Source: Haladaptatus sp. R4 (GTDB lineage Archaea > Halobacteriota > Halobacteria > Halobacteriales > Haladaptataceae). Taken from it: a stretch of DNA of 64,000 nucleotides. Shown here one piece after another: positions 47,580 through 56,521 of the stretch (the first letter of the stretch is position 1; the number at the start of each line of letters is the position of its first letter). Below the pieces are notes generated by a model that worked only from the letters and a program-made list of their open reading frames with translations, was not told the origin of the DNA and ran no database searches. A program made the position numbers and the translations under genes. The stretch covers positions 434,001 to 498,000 of the forward strand of contig NZ_LWHG01000011.1 of NCBI RefSeq assembly GCF_001625445.1, in the 5' to 3' direction.

Positions 47580-48044
47580 ATGACCGAGAAGACGAGCACG
47601 TTCCTCGTCACCCACGCGGAAGAGGAGTCGGCGGTGCTGAAGGACGTTCACGACGGACAGGTACACACCCTCTCGACCAACCCCGGCGTCGAAACGGACG
47701 ATGCGGTCGAGGCGACCGTCGCCCCCGAACCGCCGATGGAAGTGACGTGGGAAGTCGTCGAACTCGACGAGCGACGGCCCCTCACCGTCCACGAGAGCGA
47801 CGAACCGCCGACCAGCCACGAACGGGAGGTCGCCGCCGAACAGGACGTCGGCGACCTCGAACGGACCGAACGCGCCGGAATCGGCGAAATTCACGTTCTA
47901 TCCGTTCCGCCGGAGGAGACCGGGGACGCCGTCGCTGACGTGCTGAACGACGAGGGGACGCTCGCACGCGCGGCCCGATTGGGCGTCAACCGCGTCGAAA
48001 TCCGCTCGGAGGACGGAACGGTGAGCGTTCGGTACTTGCCGTAG
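47580..48044 (+). CDS. DUF5812 family haloarchaeal protein
   Basis: 154 aa, very acidic. It begins MTEKTSTFLVTHAEEESAVL and contains a small beta domain and a helical end (ADVLNDEGTLARAARLGVNR). It looks like one of the short haloarchaea-specific families; the DUF name is from memory and not checked. It is divergent from idi and may share its promoter region. No function known. Confidence 0.72.
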   Translation: MTEKTSTFLVTHAEEESAVLKDVHDGQVHTLSTNPGVETDDAVEATVAPEPPMEVTWEVVELDERRPLTVHESDEPPTSHEREVAAEQDVGDLERTERAGIGEIHVLSVPPEETGDAVADVLNDEGTLARAARLGVNRVEIRSEDGTVSVRYLP

Positions 48045-48053
48045 AATGGTTCT

Positions 48054-48194
48054 TCACCCGTTGTCGCTCACGCCGAGGATCACCCCGCAGTGGGGACACT
48101 CCCACACCGTCGCCGCGCTGAACGTGTGCCGGGCGGTCGAGTTTCCTTTGGCCAAGTCCTCTATCTCATCGCCGCAATCAGGGCAGTGTGACAT
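48054..48194 (-). CDS. Zinc-ribbon micro-protein (46 aa)
   Basis: Reads MSHCPDCGDEIEDLAKGNST, a linker, then WECPHCGVILGVSDNG. Two CPxC knuckles about 30 residues apart form one zinc ribbon, in the same pattern as the 49-aa protein at 25442. It is convergent with the DUF5812 gene (10-nt gap). Probably a small regulator; unknown. Confidence 0.68.
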   Translation of the reverse strand: MSHCPDCGDEIEDLAKGNSTARHTFSAATVWECPHCGVILGVSDNG

Positions 48195-48316
48195 CGCATT
48201 CCGGTTTTTATTCAAAATACATAACAGTATTTGTTAGGGGTACTCGGAACTTCGAGAACGCGACATCCTCACTCGCTACAGCTAACCTTTTCTATCTCAC
48301 CTGAAAACCCTCGGCC

Positions 48317-49047
48317 ATGGCAATGCAACCGCACCTGCTCGTTGACGAGGGCGACCTGAACGACATCGCGCTGATCCCCGGCGACCCCGGGCGCGTGGAT
48401 CGAATCGCGGCCCAGTGTGATTCCTCGGAAGTCGTCGCCGAGAACCGCGAATACAAGGTCGTCAACGCGGAGTACGACGGTGTTCCGCTCACGATCTGTT
48501 CGACCGGTATCGGCTGTCCCTCGGCGACCATCGCGCTCGAAGAGATGCACGCCGTCGGCGTCGAGACCGTCATCCGCGTCGGGACCATCGGTGCGCTCCA
48601 GCAGGACATCGAAATCGGCGACATGATCGTCGCCACGGGTGCGGCGAAGGACGAGGGGACGACCCGTCGCTACGAGAAGGACACCTACCCGGCGGTGCCG
48701 GACTACGGCGTCCTCTCGGCGCTCGTGGATTCGGCCGAAAGCAACGAGGAGGACGTTCACGTCGGTCCCATCGCGTCCGACGACGCGTTCTACGCCGAGA
48801 CGACGAGTACGTCGAAGCGTGGGAGGAAGCGAACATCCTCGCCGTCGAGATGGAGGCGGCCGCCGTCTTCTCCGTCGCGCGCCGCAAGGGCATGCGCTCG
48901 GGTGCCATCTGTACCGTCGATGGCAACCTCGTGAAAGGAACCCAGAAGGGAACCGACACCGAGGACGACGAACTGCCGGAGAAGGCGAAGAACAACGTCG
49001 AGCGCGCGATTCGAATCACGCTCGACGCGGTCGTCTCGCTGTCGTAA
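48317..49047 (+). CDS. Nucleoside phosphorylase (uridine phosphorylase-like), frame broken
   Basis: Phosphorolytic cleavage of nucleosides to ribose 1-phosphate and base. The first frame has the phosphate-binding GDPGRVDRIA and the TGIGCPSATIALEE and RVGTIGALQQDIEIGDM motifs. It loses sense after DDAFYAET near 48797-48807. The C-terminal part with the ribose-binding AVEMEAAAVFSVARRKGM continues in another frame to 49047. Adding one G (GAG ACG GAC GAG TAC) joins them into a normal 243-aa protein. Uridine versus purine specificity is not certain. Probably a sequencing error. Confidence 0.85.
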
Positions 49048-49110
49048 GTACGGCCGTTTTTCGTCTGGCGGACCACAAGAGTGTAGCAACTCCCCGTCGT
49101 GTTGGTGTCC

Positions 49111-50985
49111 ATGGCTGGAGGGCGAGGGGGCGACGACCCGGCAGTGGACGGTGTTCCGTCCCTGTCTCCATCGTCCCTACGGTCGTTCCCGTTGGACGGC
49201 GACCTTCGGATGCTCGTCCTGTCCCTCGCGACCGGAATCGTCGCCGGACTCGGCGCAGTGGTCTTTCGATTCGGCATCTGGATCGTCCAGGAACTGTTCT
49301 ACGGACCGGCACTCAACCCCGGTAGCGTCGAGTTCCCGCTCGTTGCCGTTCCTAACGCCTTTTCGGTTCTCGTAGCTCTCGGTCCCGTTCGATTCCTCCT
49401 GCTTCCCGCCGTCGGCGGTCTCATCGTCGGCGTCATCATCAAACTGACGTCGCCGGAGGTCAGGGGTACCGGAGTCGCGATAGTGCTCGAATCCATCCTC
49501 GTTCGCGGCGGCAAAATCGACCCGAAAGTCGCGGTGTACAAAACGGTCGCCTCGTCCATCGCCATCGGGAGCGGCGGGTCGCTCGGCCGCGAGGGACCCG
49601 TCGTCCAAATCGGCAGCGCGGCCGGATCGTTCTTCGAACGGTACGTGGAGCGTCACGCCTACACCCGAACGTTGGTCGCGGCGGGAGCAGCGGGGGGAAT
49701 CGCGGGGACGTTCAACGCGCCGCTCGGTGGCGTCATGTTCGCGTTGGAAATCCTGCTCGCCGAGTACTACCTCCAGAACGTCATCGCGGTCGTGTTGAGT
49801 GCGGTGACGGCGACGGCCGTCGCTCGGGCGTTCCTCGATTTCACCCCGAAACCGGGTGTCCGTTCGTTTCTCGTGCCCATTCAGTACCACCTCGTCTCCC
49901 CGCTGGTCGAATACCCGCTGTACATCGTACTCGGTCTGCTCGTCGCCGTCGTCGGTGCTGGCGTCGTGAAACTGCTCTACGGTACCGCACACGTGTTCGA
50001 CAGATTCGACGTTCCCGCCGCGACGAAACCCGCATTCGGCGGAGCGTTGCTCGGCCTTTCGGCACTCGTCACGGCGGCCGTGTTCGGCGTCTCCGACCTT
50101 CGGAGTGCGACGTGGCTGTTCGGCGTCGGATACGATACGATACGTCACAGTATCCTCGGGAACTTCGGCATCGGGTTGCTGTTGGTTCTCGCGCTAATGA
50201 AAGCCATCGGCTTCTCCCTCTCGGTCGGCAGCGGCAGTTCCGGCGGCGTGTTCTCTCCCTCCCTCTACATCGGCGCGATGCTCGGCGGGACGTACGGCAC
50301 CATCGTCCACGCGTTCGTGCCCGGAACTGCCGGGCCGGGTGCCTACGCCCTCGTCGGGATGGGCGGTATCTTCGCGACGTCCGCACGCGCACCGCTGACG
50401 GCGACGCTCATCATCTTCGAGTTGACCGGGCAGTACGACATCATCCTCCCGCTCTTGCTCGTCTGCGTTCTCGGTAACGAACTCTCGAACCGCCTTCTCC
50501 ACGGCAGTACCATCTACGTCGAAAAACTCCGTGAGCGCGGAATCACGGTCCAAGAGCGGCGTATCGGGAGTCTGGAAGACCTGTGTGCGAGCGACGTGAT
50601 GACGACGAAGGTCGAGACGCTTTCGGAGGACCTGTCCATCGAGGAGGCGATACCGACGATTCGAACCAGCGACCACGGCGGTTTTCCGGTCACCGACGAA
50701 AACGATCACATCGTCGGTATCATCACGTTGACCGACCTCGAACCGTTCATGACCGGTCGTGCGGAGGGAGAAACCGACAGACCCGAGGCGGAACGGACGG
50801 TCGGTGACGTCTGCACCACGGACGTCTGTACCGTTCACCCGGACACGAACCTGCTCTCGGTCGTGGACCGGATGGAATCGCTAGATATCGGACGATTGCC
50901 AGTGGTGGACGACGGCACCGTGGTCGGTATCGTCACCCGAAGCGACGTGCTGGATGCGTACGACCGGATGCCGTCTTTCGTTTAG
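49111..50985 (+). CDS. ClC chloride channel/antiporter with two CBS domains, copy 1
   Basis: 624 aa from MAGGRGGDDPA (a GTG 12 nt upstream is possible). Filter motifs are SGGSLGREGPVVQIG (gating Glu in GREGP), GSGSSGGVFSPSLYIGA (GxFxP-type) and GIAGTFNAPLGGVMFALEI. A tail of two CBS domains follows (VMTTKVETLSEDLSIEEAI, then DVCTTDVCTVHPDTNLLSV), which may sense nucleotides. It moves Cl- across the membrane as a channel or H+/Cl- exchanger. It is followed 69 nt later by a paralogue. Confidence 0.94.
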   Translation: MAGGRGGDDPAVDGVPSLSPSSLRSFPLDGDLRMLVLSLATGIVAGLGAVVFRFGIWIVQELFYGPALNPGSVEFPLVAVPNAFSVLVALGPVRFLLLPAVGGLIVGVIIKLTSPEVRGTGVAIVLESILVRGGKIDPKVAVYKTVASSIAIGSGGSLGREGPVVQIGSAAGSFFERYVERHAYTRTLVAAGAAGGIAGTFNAPLGGVMFALEILLAEYYLQNVIAVVLSAVTATAVARAFLDFTPKPGVRSFLVPIQYHLVSPLVEYPLYIVLGLLVAVVGAGVVKLLYGTAHVFDRFDVPAATKPAFGGALLGLSALVTAAVFGVSDLRSATWLFGVGYDTIRHSILGNFGIGLLLVLALMKAIGFSLSVGSGSSGGVFSPSLYIGAMLGGTYGTIVHAFVPGTAGPGAYALVGMGGIFATSARAPLTATLIIFELTGQYDIILPLLLVCVLGNELSNRLLHGSTIYVEKLRERGITVQERRIGSLEDLCASDVMTTKVETLSEDLSIEEAIPTIRTSDHGGFPVTDENDHIVGIITLTDLEPFMTGRAEGETDRPEAERTVGDVCTTDVCTVHPDTNLLSVVDRMESLDIGRLPVVDDGTVVGIVTRSDVLDAYDRMPSFV

Positions 50986-51054
50986 GATCGTCCACTTCCC
51001 GCGTCGTCCCGATACCGAAAGGGAATTCCCCCCTGGCTCAGTATAGGCACATAA

Positions 51055-53067
51055 ATGGGGTTATCGAGCGCATTACCTATCCTCTCCAGCTCAAATTCGA
51101 AGTCAGGTGATAGTTCATCCGGGCTCTCACTCAAAGACGAAGAAATCCGGATGAACCTCATCGCAATCGTCATCGGCGTCATCGCCGGACTCGGCGCTGT
51201 TATTTTTCGACTGAGTATCTGGGCGGCACAGGAAGTCTTCTTCGGACAGGAGCTCAACCCCGGCAGCGTTCAGTTCAACCTCATCGATATCCCCAACGTC
51301 TACGCCGCGCTCTCGTTTCTCGGCCCGCTCGAACTGCTCTTGATCCCGACCATCGGCGGGTTGCTCGTCGGTATCGTCATCAAATTCACGACGACGGAGG
51401 TCAAGGGCAGCGGCGTGCCGAAGGTCATGGAATCGATGCTCGTCCGTGGGGGGAAGATCGACCCGAAAATATCCGTGTACAAGACCGTTGCATCGTCCAT
51501 CGCCATCGGCAGTGGTGGATCGCTCGGTCGTGAAGGTCCCATCATTCAGATCGGCAGCGCGGCGGGTTCGTTCTTCGGTCGATTCATGGACCAGAAATAC
51601 ACCCGAACCCTGGTGGCCGCCGGGGCGGCGGCCGGAATCGCGGGGACGTTCAACGCGCCGCTGGCGGGCGTCATGTTCGCGCTGGAGATTCTGCTCGCCG
51701 AATACTACCTCCAGAACGTCATCGTCGTCGTGCTGGCCTCCGTGATGTCCACCGCAGTCGCGCGGACGATTCTCCAGTTCACCCCGAGTCCCGGTGTTCA
51801 GGAGTTCCTCGTCCACGGCGTCAACAACGGAAACGGCATTCACTATCACATGCTGACGCCCGCGCTGGAGTTCCCGCTGTACATCGTGCTCGGTTTCGTC
51901 ATCGGGGTCATCGGTGCTGTTATCGTGAAAACCCTCTACGGCACCGAACACGTCTTCGACCGCCTCGACGTCCCCGAGTACGTGAAACCGGCCGTCGGCG
52001 GCCTGCTCCTCGGGGGAACCGTCCTCTTGAGTGCCGTCTTCCTCCACGAGACGCCGATCACGACCGCCGATTGGTTGTTCGGTGTGGGATATACGACGAT
52101 TCACACGGCCATCGCGGGCCACCTCTCGCTGCAGGTCATCCTCGCACTGGCACTGCTGAAACTGCTGGCGTTCTCCTTTTCGGTCGGCAGTGGCAGTTCC
52201 GGTGGCGTGTTCTCGCCGGGACTCTACATCGGCGCGATGGTCGGCGGCGGGTTCGGTATCCTCTCCGGCATACTGTTCACCGATATCTCCCACACGTTCG
52301 CGTTCATCCCCGCCCTCGCAATCGCTGGGGCTGGAGCCTACGCCCTCGTCGGGATGGGCGGCGTGTTCGCGGCGACGGCACGCGCGCCGCTGACGGCGAC
52401 GCTCGTCATCTTCGAGTTGACCGGGCAGTACACGATCATCCTTCCACTCCTCGTCGTCACGGTCATCGGCAGTATCGTCACCCAACGACTGCTCAACCGC
52501 GGAACGATCTTCACCGAGAAGCTCCGCGAACTCGGTATCACGGTTCAGGAACGACGTATCGGGAGCCTGGAGGACTTGTGTGCAAAGGATGTGATGACGA
52601 CGAAGGTCGATACGCTATCGGTCGGGGCCAGTTGCGAGGACGCCCTCATGATGTTCCAACAGACGAAACACCACGGGCTTCCCATCGTGGACGAGGACGG
52701 AAGCCTCGTCGGAATCATCACGCTCACCGACCTCGAATCCGAACTCACGAACTCCATCATCCACACCATCGAAGGCCGTGAAGAGATCGACCTGCCGGAC
52801 GAGGACCGGTCCCCGGTCGAGAAGATCGGGTCCACGGACGTGCTGACAGTGCCGCCGTCCGCGAACCTGCTTTCCGTCGTCGATATCATGGAGAAACTGG
52901 ACGTCGGTCGCATTCCGATCGTGGACGAGGCCAACCACCCCGTCGGCATCGTCACTCGAAGCGACATCCTCGACGCCTACGATAACGTGCCCGAACTGTC
53001 GCGCAACGAGGTGGAAATCCCGGTCGTCACCGACCCGAAACTCCCCAACACCAGCGCGGACAAGTAA
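51055..53067 (+). CDS. ClC chloride channel/antiporter with two CBS domains, copy 2
   Basis: 670 aa, colinear with copy 1. It has the same GSGGSLGREGP and SGGVFSPGLYIGA filters, GIAGTFNAPLAGVMFALEI, and the same start of the CBS tail (RRIGSLEDLCAKDVMTTKVD). It differs in the extracellular loops, an inserted GVNNGNGIHYHM loop and a longer hydrophilic C-terminus. Short direct repeats of CGACTCGGGTGGAC lie just after the stop (53068-53110). Tandem duplication is clear; whether the two proteins form a heterodimer is inference. Confidence 0.94.
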   Translation: MGLSSALPILSSSNSKSGDSSSGLSLKDEEIRMNLIAIVIGVIAGLGAVIFRLSIWAAQEVFFGQELNPGSVQFNLIDIPNVYAALSFLGPLELLLIPTIGGLLVGIVIKFTTTEVKGSGVPKVMESMLVRGGKIDPKISVYKTVASSIAIGSGGSLGREGPIIQIGSAAGSFFGRFMDQKYTRTLVAAGAAAGIAGTFNAPLAGVMFALEILLAEYYLQNVIVVVLASVMSTAVARTILQFTPSPGVQEFLVHGVNNGNGIHYHMLTPALEFPLYIVLGFVIGVIGAVIVKTLYGTEHVFDRLDVPEYVKPAVGGLLLGGTVLLSAVFLHETPITTADWLFGVGYTTIHTAIAGHLSLQVILALALLKLLAFSFSVGSGSSGGVFSPGLYIGAMVGGGFGILSGILFTDISHTFAFIPALAIAGAGAYALVGMGGVFAATARAPLTATLVIFELTGQYTIILPLLVVTVIGSIVTQRLLNRGTIFTEKLRELGITVQERRIGSLEDLCAKDVMTTKVDTLSVGASCEDALMMFQQTKHHGLPIVDEDGSLVGIITLTDLESELTNSIIHTIEGREEIDLPDEDRSPVEKIGSTDVLTVPPSANLLSVVDIMEKLDVGRIPIVDEANHPVGIVTRSDILDAYDNVPELSRNEVEIPVVTDPKLPNTSADK

Positions 53068-53166
53068 ATCGACTCGGGTGGACGAACGAAGTGGATTCTC
53101 GACTCGGGTGGACAGCCAGAACGGATTCAGTCAGGGGCGAATCGGCAGAAACGAATATGCACCGGG

Positions 53167-54648
53167 GTGGACAACTCTTCTTTGATGCGAGAATCGCTGC
53201 GGACGATGTACGAGCGCGTACTGTCCCGCCTTCGCCGGACCAGACGCCGTGAGACGGAGGAATTTCGTCGCTGGTTGGAGACGAGTGCGAACCTTCGTCA
53301 CCTGACCGCGCTCTTCGCGCTACCGCTCCTGATCGCCGGGATAACGGCGCTTTCGGACCGCGTGTCGACGCTGTCGTTTCTGCTCTATCCGCCGCTCGCC
53401 TCGGGGACGTACACCCTGTTCAGCGACCCGAACGGGCGATACGCCTCGCCTCGAAACTTCGTCGGCAGCCTCGGAACGGGTGCGGTGTGTGGCTGGTTTT
53501 CGGTCTACTTCTCCGAGACGTACCTCCACATTCCCGACCTACAGCCGTTACACGCACATCCGATAACCGCCGCACTGGCCGTGTTTCTGACGCTCGTGAC
53601 GACGTGGTCGCTCTCGCTCGAACTCCCGGCGGCGTTCTCGACCGCGCTGCTCGCCGTCGTCGTCGGCGTCCACCAACCGACGTACGTCCTCAGCGTCATC
53701 ATTTCGAGCCTCATCGTCATCTCGATTTTCAGCGTGTGGCACACCGAGGTGTACCAGAAACGCTCGCGCTACCTCTATCAGTCCACGAGCGGCGACGACC
53801 ACGTTCTGGTTCCGATGCGCGGCGAGTACGCCGAAGGGGCGGCGATGTTCGCCGCGAAACTGGCGGCGGCACACGACGCCGGTAAGGTCGTCCTCATGGA
53901 CATCGTGGACGAGGACGCCATCGAGGAGGCGAGGGGAAGCGGGGAATCGAGCGAAACGGAGACGCTCGTCATGGAACCCGACGACGAGGCCGAGACACAG
54001 GCGGCGGACGAGGCGGCGACCGCCCTCGAACGCCAGGCCCAACGCATTCGAACCCGGATGGGTGTCGCCTGTGAAGTCATCGTCGCCAGCGACGACCAAA
54101 CGCGGCCACGGACGATACTGCGGACCGTCCGGGAGGAGAACTGTGACCTCGTCGTCGTTCCGTACGAGGACGAACACGGTGGACTCTCGTCGTTCGTCCG
54201 GACGCTGTTCCGCGGGCGAACCGACGCCATCGTGTACCGTCCCAGCGTGGCACCCGAGCCGACTGATTCCACCCGACTCGATTGGAAACGGGTTCTCGTT
54301 CCCGTCCGGAGAGCGAGCGATACGTCCCACGTGATGCTCGATTTCGCACAGCGACTCGCCGGGAAGACCGGAACGGTGAGCGTCTGCACCTGCATCGACC
54401 GCGAATCCCAGCGGCGAAGCGCGGAATCGACCCTCGCCGACCTCGTCGAGGCGTTTTCGGGGTCGTTCGAGACGCGGATTTCCCGCCACGAAATTCTACA
54501 ATTCCTCTCCGCGAACGATTCCCACTACGACCTCATCATCATCGGGGCGAGCACCGACAGGAGCGCCGCATCGCGGTTCATCTCGCCACCGACGTTCGAG
54601 CGACTGCAGGAGATCGAGTGCGACGTGGCGGTCGTACACCGGGGCTAA
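53167..54648 (+). CDS. HPP-domain membrane protein fused to two UspA-like domains
   Basis: 493 aa (GTG 53167; ATG 53185 is an alternative). The N-terminal quarter holds several helices of the HPP family (LTALFALPLLIAGITAL, LYPPLASGTYTLFSDP, ASPRNFVGSLGTGAV). From about residue 215 come two universal-stress (UspA-like) domains: DDHVLVPMRGEYAEGAAMFA ... DLVVVPYEDEHGG, and RVLVPVRRASDTSHVMLDFA ... DLIIIGASTDRS. HPP proteins are implicated in nitrite transport in some organisms; the role here is unknown. The position after two ClC channels suggests anion or stress-linked transport. It is convergent with the K+ channel, 4 nt shared. Confidence 0.82.
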   Translation: MDNSSLMRESLRTMYERVLSRLRRTRRRETEEFRRWLETSANLRHLTALFALPLLIAGITALSDRVSTLSFLLYPPLASGTYTLFSDPNGRYASPRNFVGSLGTGAVCGWFSVYFSETYLHIPDLQPLHAHPITAALAVFLTLVTTWSLSLELPAAFSTALLAVVVGVHQPTYVLSVIISSLIVISIFSVWHTEVYQKRSRYLYQSTSGDDHVLVPMRGEYAEGAAMFAAKLAAAHDAGKVVLMDIVDEDAIEEARGSGESSETETLVMEPDDEAETQAADEAATALERQAQRIRTRMGVACEVIVASDDQTRPRTILRTVREENCDLVVVPYEDEHGGLSSFVRTLFRGRTDAIVYRPSVAPEPTDSTRLDWKRVLVPVRRASDTSHVMLDFAQRLAGKTGTVSVCTCIDRESQRRSAESTLADLVEAFSGSFETRISRHEILQFLSANDSHYDLIIIGASTDRSAASRFISPPTFERLQEIECDVAVVHRG

Positions 54649-55832
54649 CGCTCGAAATCCGTCAGCGTTCGATTCGATGCGTCGCCGGACAACTGTTCGG
54701 CCATCTCCTCGACGTGCTCGCCACCGAGCGCCGCCTGCACCAACATGCGACCGATGAGTGTCGGACTGACGACGATGTCCGCTCCCGCCCGACGCAGTTT
54801 GTTCACGTTTTCGCGTTCGGTGGCCGCCGCCACGATTCGAATATCGGAATTCAACTGCCGGGCGGTCAGCACCCCGAGCGAGTCGGCGGCGTCGTCCTCC
54901 GTGGCGACGAGCACCGACTTCGCTCGGTCGATGCCGACGCGCCGGAGCACGTCCTCGTCGCTCGGGTCGCCGTGGACGACGACCTTCTTCCGCTCGCGGA
55001 GTTCGTCCGCGAGGTCGGAGTCCTCCACGACGACCACGTACTCGGTCGTGCCGCCGAGTTCGTCGAGTATCGATTCCGTGAGCAGGTGTCCGTAGCCGAG
55101 GACGAGCAAGTGGTCTTCCATGAGGTCGATGTTCGAGTTCGGTGATTTGCCGAGCGCGCTGGCGAAACTGTTCTGCACGATGGGCGCGAAGAGCACCCCC
55201 AACGCCGCCGCGAAACTGCCGGTTCCGAAGACGACGACGGTCATCGCGAACGCTCGGGTAGCCGGAGTCGTCGGTTGAATGCTCCCGTACCCCACCGTGC
55301 TGGCGGTGAGCAGGGTGAAGTAGAACGCGTCGAACCACGTTCTGAGGTTGTTGAAATCCCCGCGGAGCGCGTACGCGCCGATGGTGCCGTACAGTTGCGC
55401 CCCGACGACGGCGACCGCGGTGGCTATTTGGGCGGTGGAGAGCTCTATCGGCCGCTGGAATCGCCCGCGGACGAGGAACAACACGGGCACCGTCACGAGC
55501 GCGAACGCGACGAGCGGAAGCGAGTACGGCGTCGATTGTAAGAATCCGTGAAGGACGGTGATCGGCACCAACAGGGCACACGAGTACCACGCGGCGCGGA
55601 ACCCCCGCCGCAGTCCCATCGCGGCGATGAGCAACAGAAACCCGACGATGGTTCCGGTGTACGACGTCGTTTGCCGGACGGCCTCCGGAATCAGTCCGCC
55701 GAACAATCTACCGCCGGTCGACCCCGTCGCCGTCGTGACGAGACCCGTCGCTATCGAGAGGAGCGCGACCCCGATTACCAACCACACTACGACACGTGCC
55801 GACGTGAACCGCCGTCGGAACCCCCCCGCCAT
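54645..55832 (-). CDS. Potassium channel with RCK/TrkA-N domain
   Basis: 395 aa. About four N-terminal hydrophobic helices precede the 2-TM pore unit. The selectivity filter is TASTVGYGSIQPTT. The cytosolic RCK domain begins EDHLLVLGYGHLLTESILDE (GxGxxG-type nucleotide site) and runs to GMLV-type RCK-C helices (PTLIGRMLVQAALGGEHVEE). It conducts K+ under ligand gating. The first four helices make it longer than simple Kch proteins. Confidence 0.93.
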   Translation of the reverse strand: MAGGFRRRFTSARVVVWLVIGVALLSIATGLVTTATGSTGGRLFGGLIPEAVRQTTSYTGTIVGFLLLIAAMGLRRGFRAAWYSCALLVPITVLHGFLQSTPYSLPLVAFALVTVPVLFLVRGRFQRPIELSTAQIATAVAVVGAQLYGTIGAYALRGDFNNLRTWFDAFYFTLLTASTVGYGSIQPTTPATRAFAMTVVVFGTGSFAAALGVLFAPIVQNSFASALGKSPNSNIDLMEDHLLVLGYGHLLTESILDELGGTTEYVVVVEDSDLADELRERKKVVVHGDPSDEDVLRRVGIDRAKSVLVATEDDAADSLGVLTARQLNSDIRIVAAATERENVNKLRRAGADIVVSPTLIGRMLVQAALGGEHVEEMAEQLSGDASNRTLTDFER

Positions 55833-55856
55833 ACGACCATGGGTGCAACGCCCGGT

Positions 55857-55865
55857 GGGATAAAT
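55857..55865 (-). promoter_or_regulatory. TATA box of the K+ channel gene
   Basis: The minus strand reads ATTTATCCC, 25-33 nt before the ATG at 55832, a good leaderless promoter position. Confidence 0.6.
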
Positions 55866-56242
55866 GGGGTGGTCGATGTGTCATCCATCGACGGAACGGT
55901 ATTCACGGGACGACGCCACAACGAAACGGGAACGGACGTTTTGGTGATGATACCCGTCAGCGTGCTTGACCGACCGCTCCCGAACCAACGACATCACGGC
56001 CCCATCGGTCGAACGCCGTGACCATCCATTCTCGCCGAGAATCAGGGCGTCCCTGCGATGCCGTAGGCGATGGCTACTATCTCATCGGTCGTCATCGCCT
56101 TCCCCGAGTTTTTATGTAGGATACCGGAACCAAATCGGTTCGATGGTCGTCACTGCCCTCGTGGTCCTATTCGTTCACCGGCTTCTCCACGGTCTTTCGT
56201 GGGAAAGAAACTCACTTCCCGTCTCCGACCGTCGTACCGACC
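55866..56242. other. Gene-free stretch
   Basis: 377 nt between the K+ channel promoter and the SAMP gene. Frames are short and lack haloarchaeal codon bias. A TTTTTATG motif (near 56109) may be a promoter, but it is about 130 nt before the SAMP ATG. Nothing else recognised. Confidence 0.4.
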
Positions 56243-56518
56243 ATGCAGTGGAAACTCTTCGCGGATCTGGCCGAGATCGCCGGCGACAAGGAGGTGCCCG
56301 TGGACGCCGAACCGGGCGATTCCGTGGGCGACGCGTTGGACGCCCTTCTCGCGCCGCGGCCGGAACTCGAACATCGCGTTCTGGACGACGATGGCCGCCT
56401 CCACGACCACATCAACGTCCTTCGAAACGGGACCGACGTCTCCTCCGAAGACGGCTTGAAAACCCCGCTCGAACCGGGCGACGAGCTGGCGCTCTTTCCT
56501 CCAGTGAGTGGTGGGTAG
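56243..56518 (+). CDS. Ubiquitin-like small archaeal modifier protein (SAMP/MoaD family)
   Basis: 91 aa, beta-grasp fold. It starts MQWKLFADLAEIAGDKEVPV and ends in the diagnostic diglycine (FPPVSGG). C-terminal GG allows adenylation by an E1-like enzyme and either protein conjugation (sampylation) or sulfur carriage for molybdopterin. The length and the DELALFPPVSGG tail resemble SAMP1 and MoaD. The two roles overlap in haloarchaea, so the label stays open. Its stop is 3 nt before the surE start. Confidence 0.88.
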   Translation: MQWKLFADLAEIAGDKEVPVDAEPGDSVGDALDALLAPRPELEHRVLDDDGRLHDHINVLRNGTDVSSEDGLKTPLEPGDELALFPPVSGG

Positions 56519-56521
56519 CGC

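Noticed and set aside
53068-53166. Repeated CGACTCGGGTGGAC after the second ClC gene
   Set aside because: Only two good copies plus one partial; too short to call an element, so it is only mentioned with the gene.
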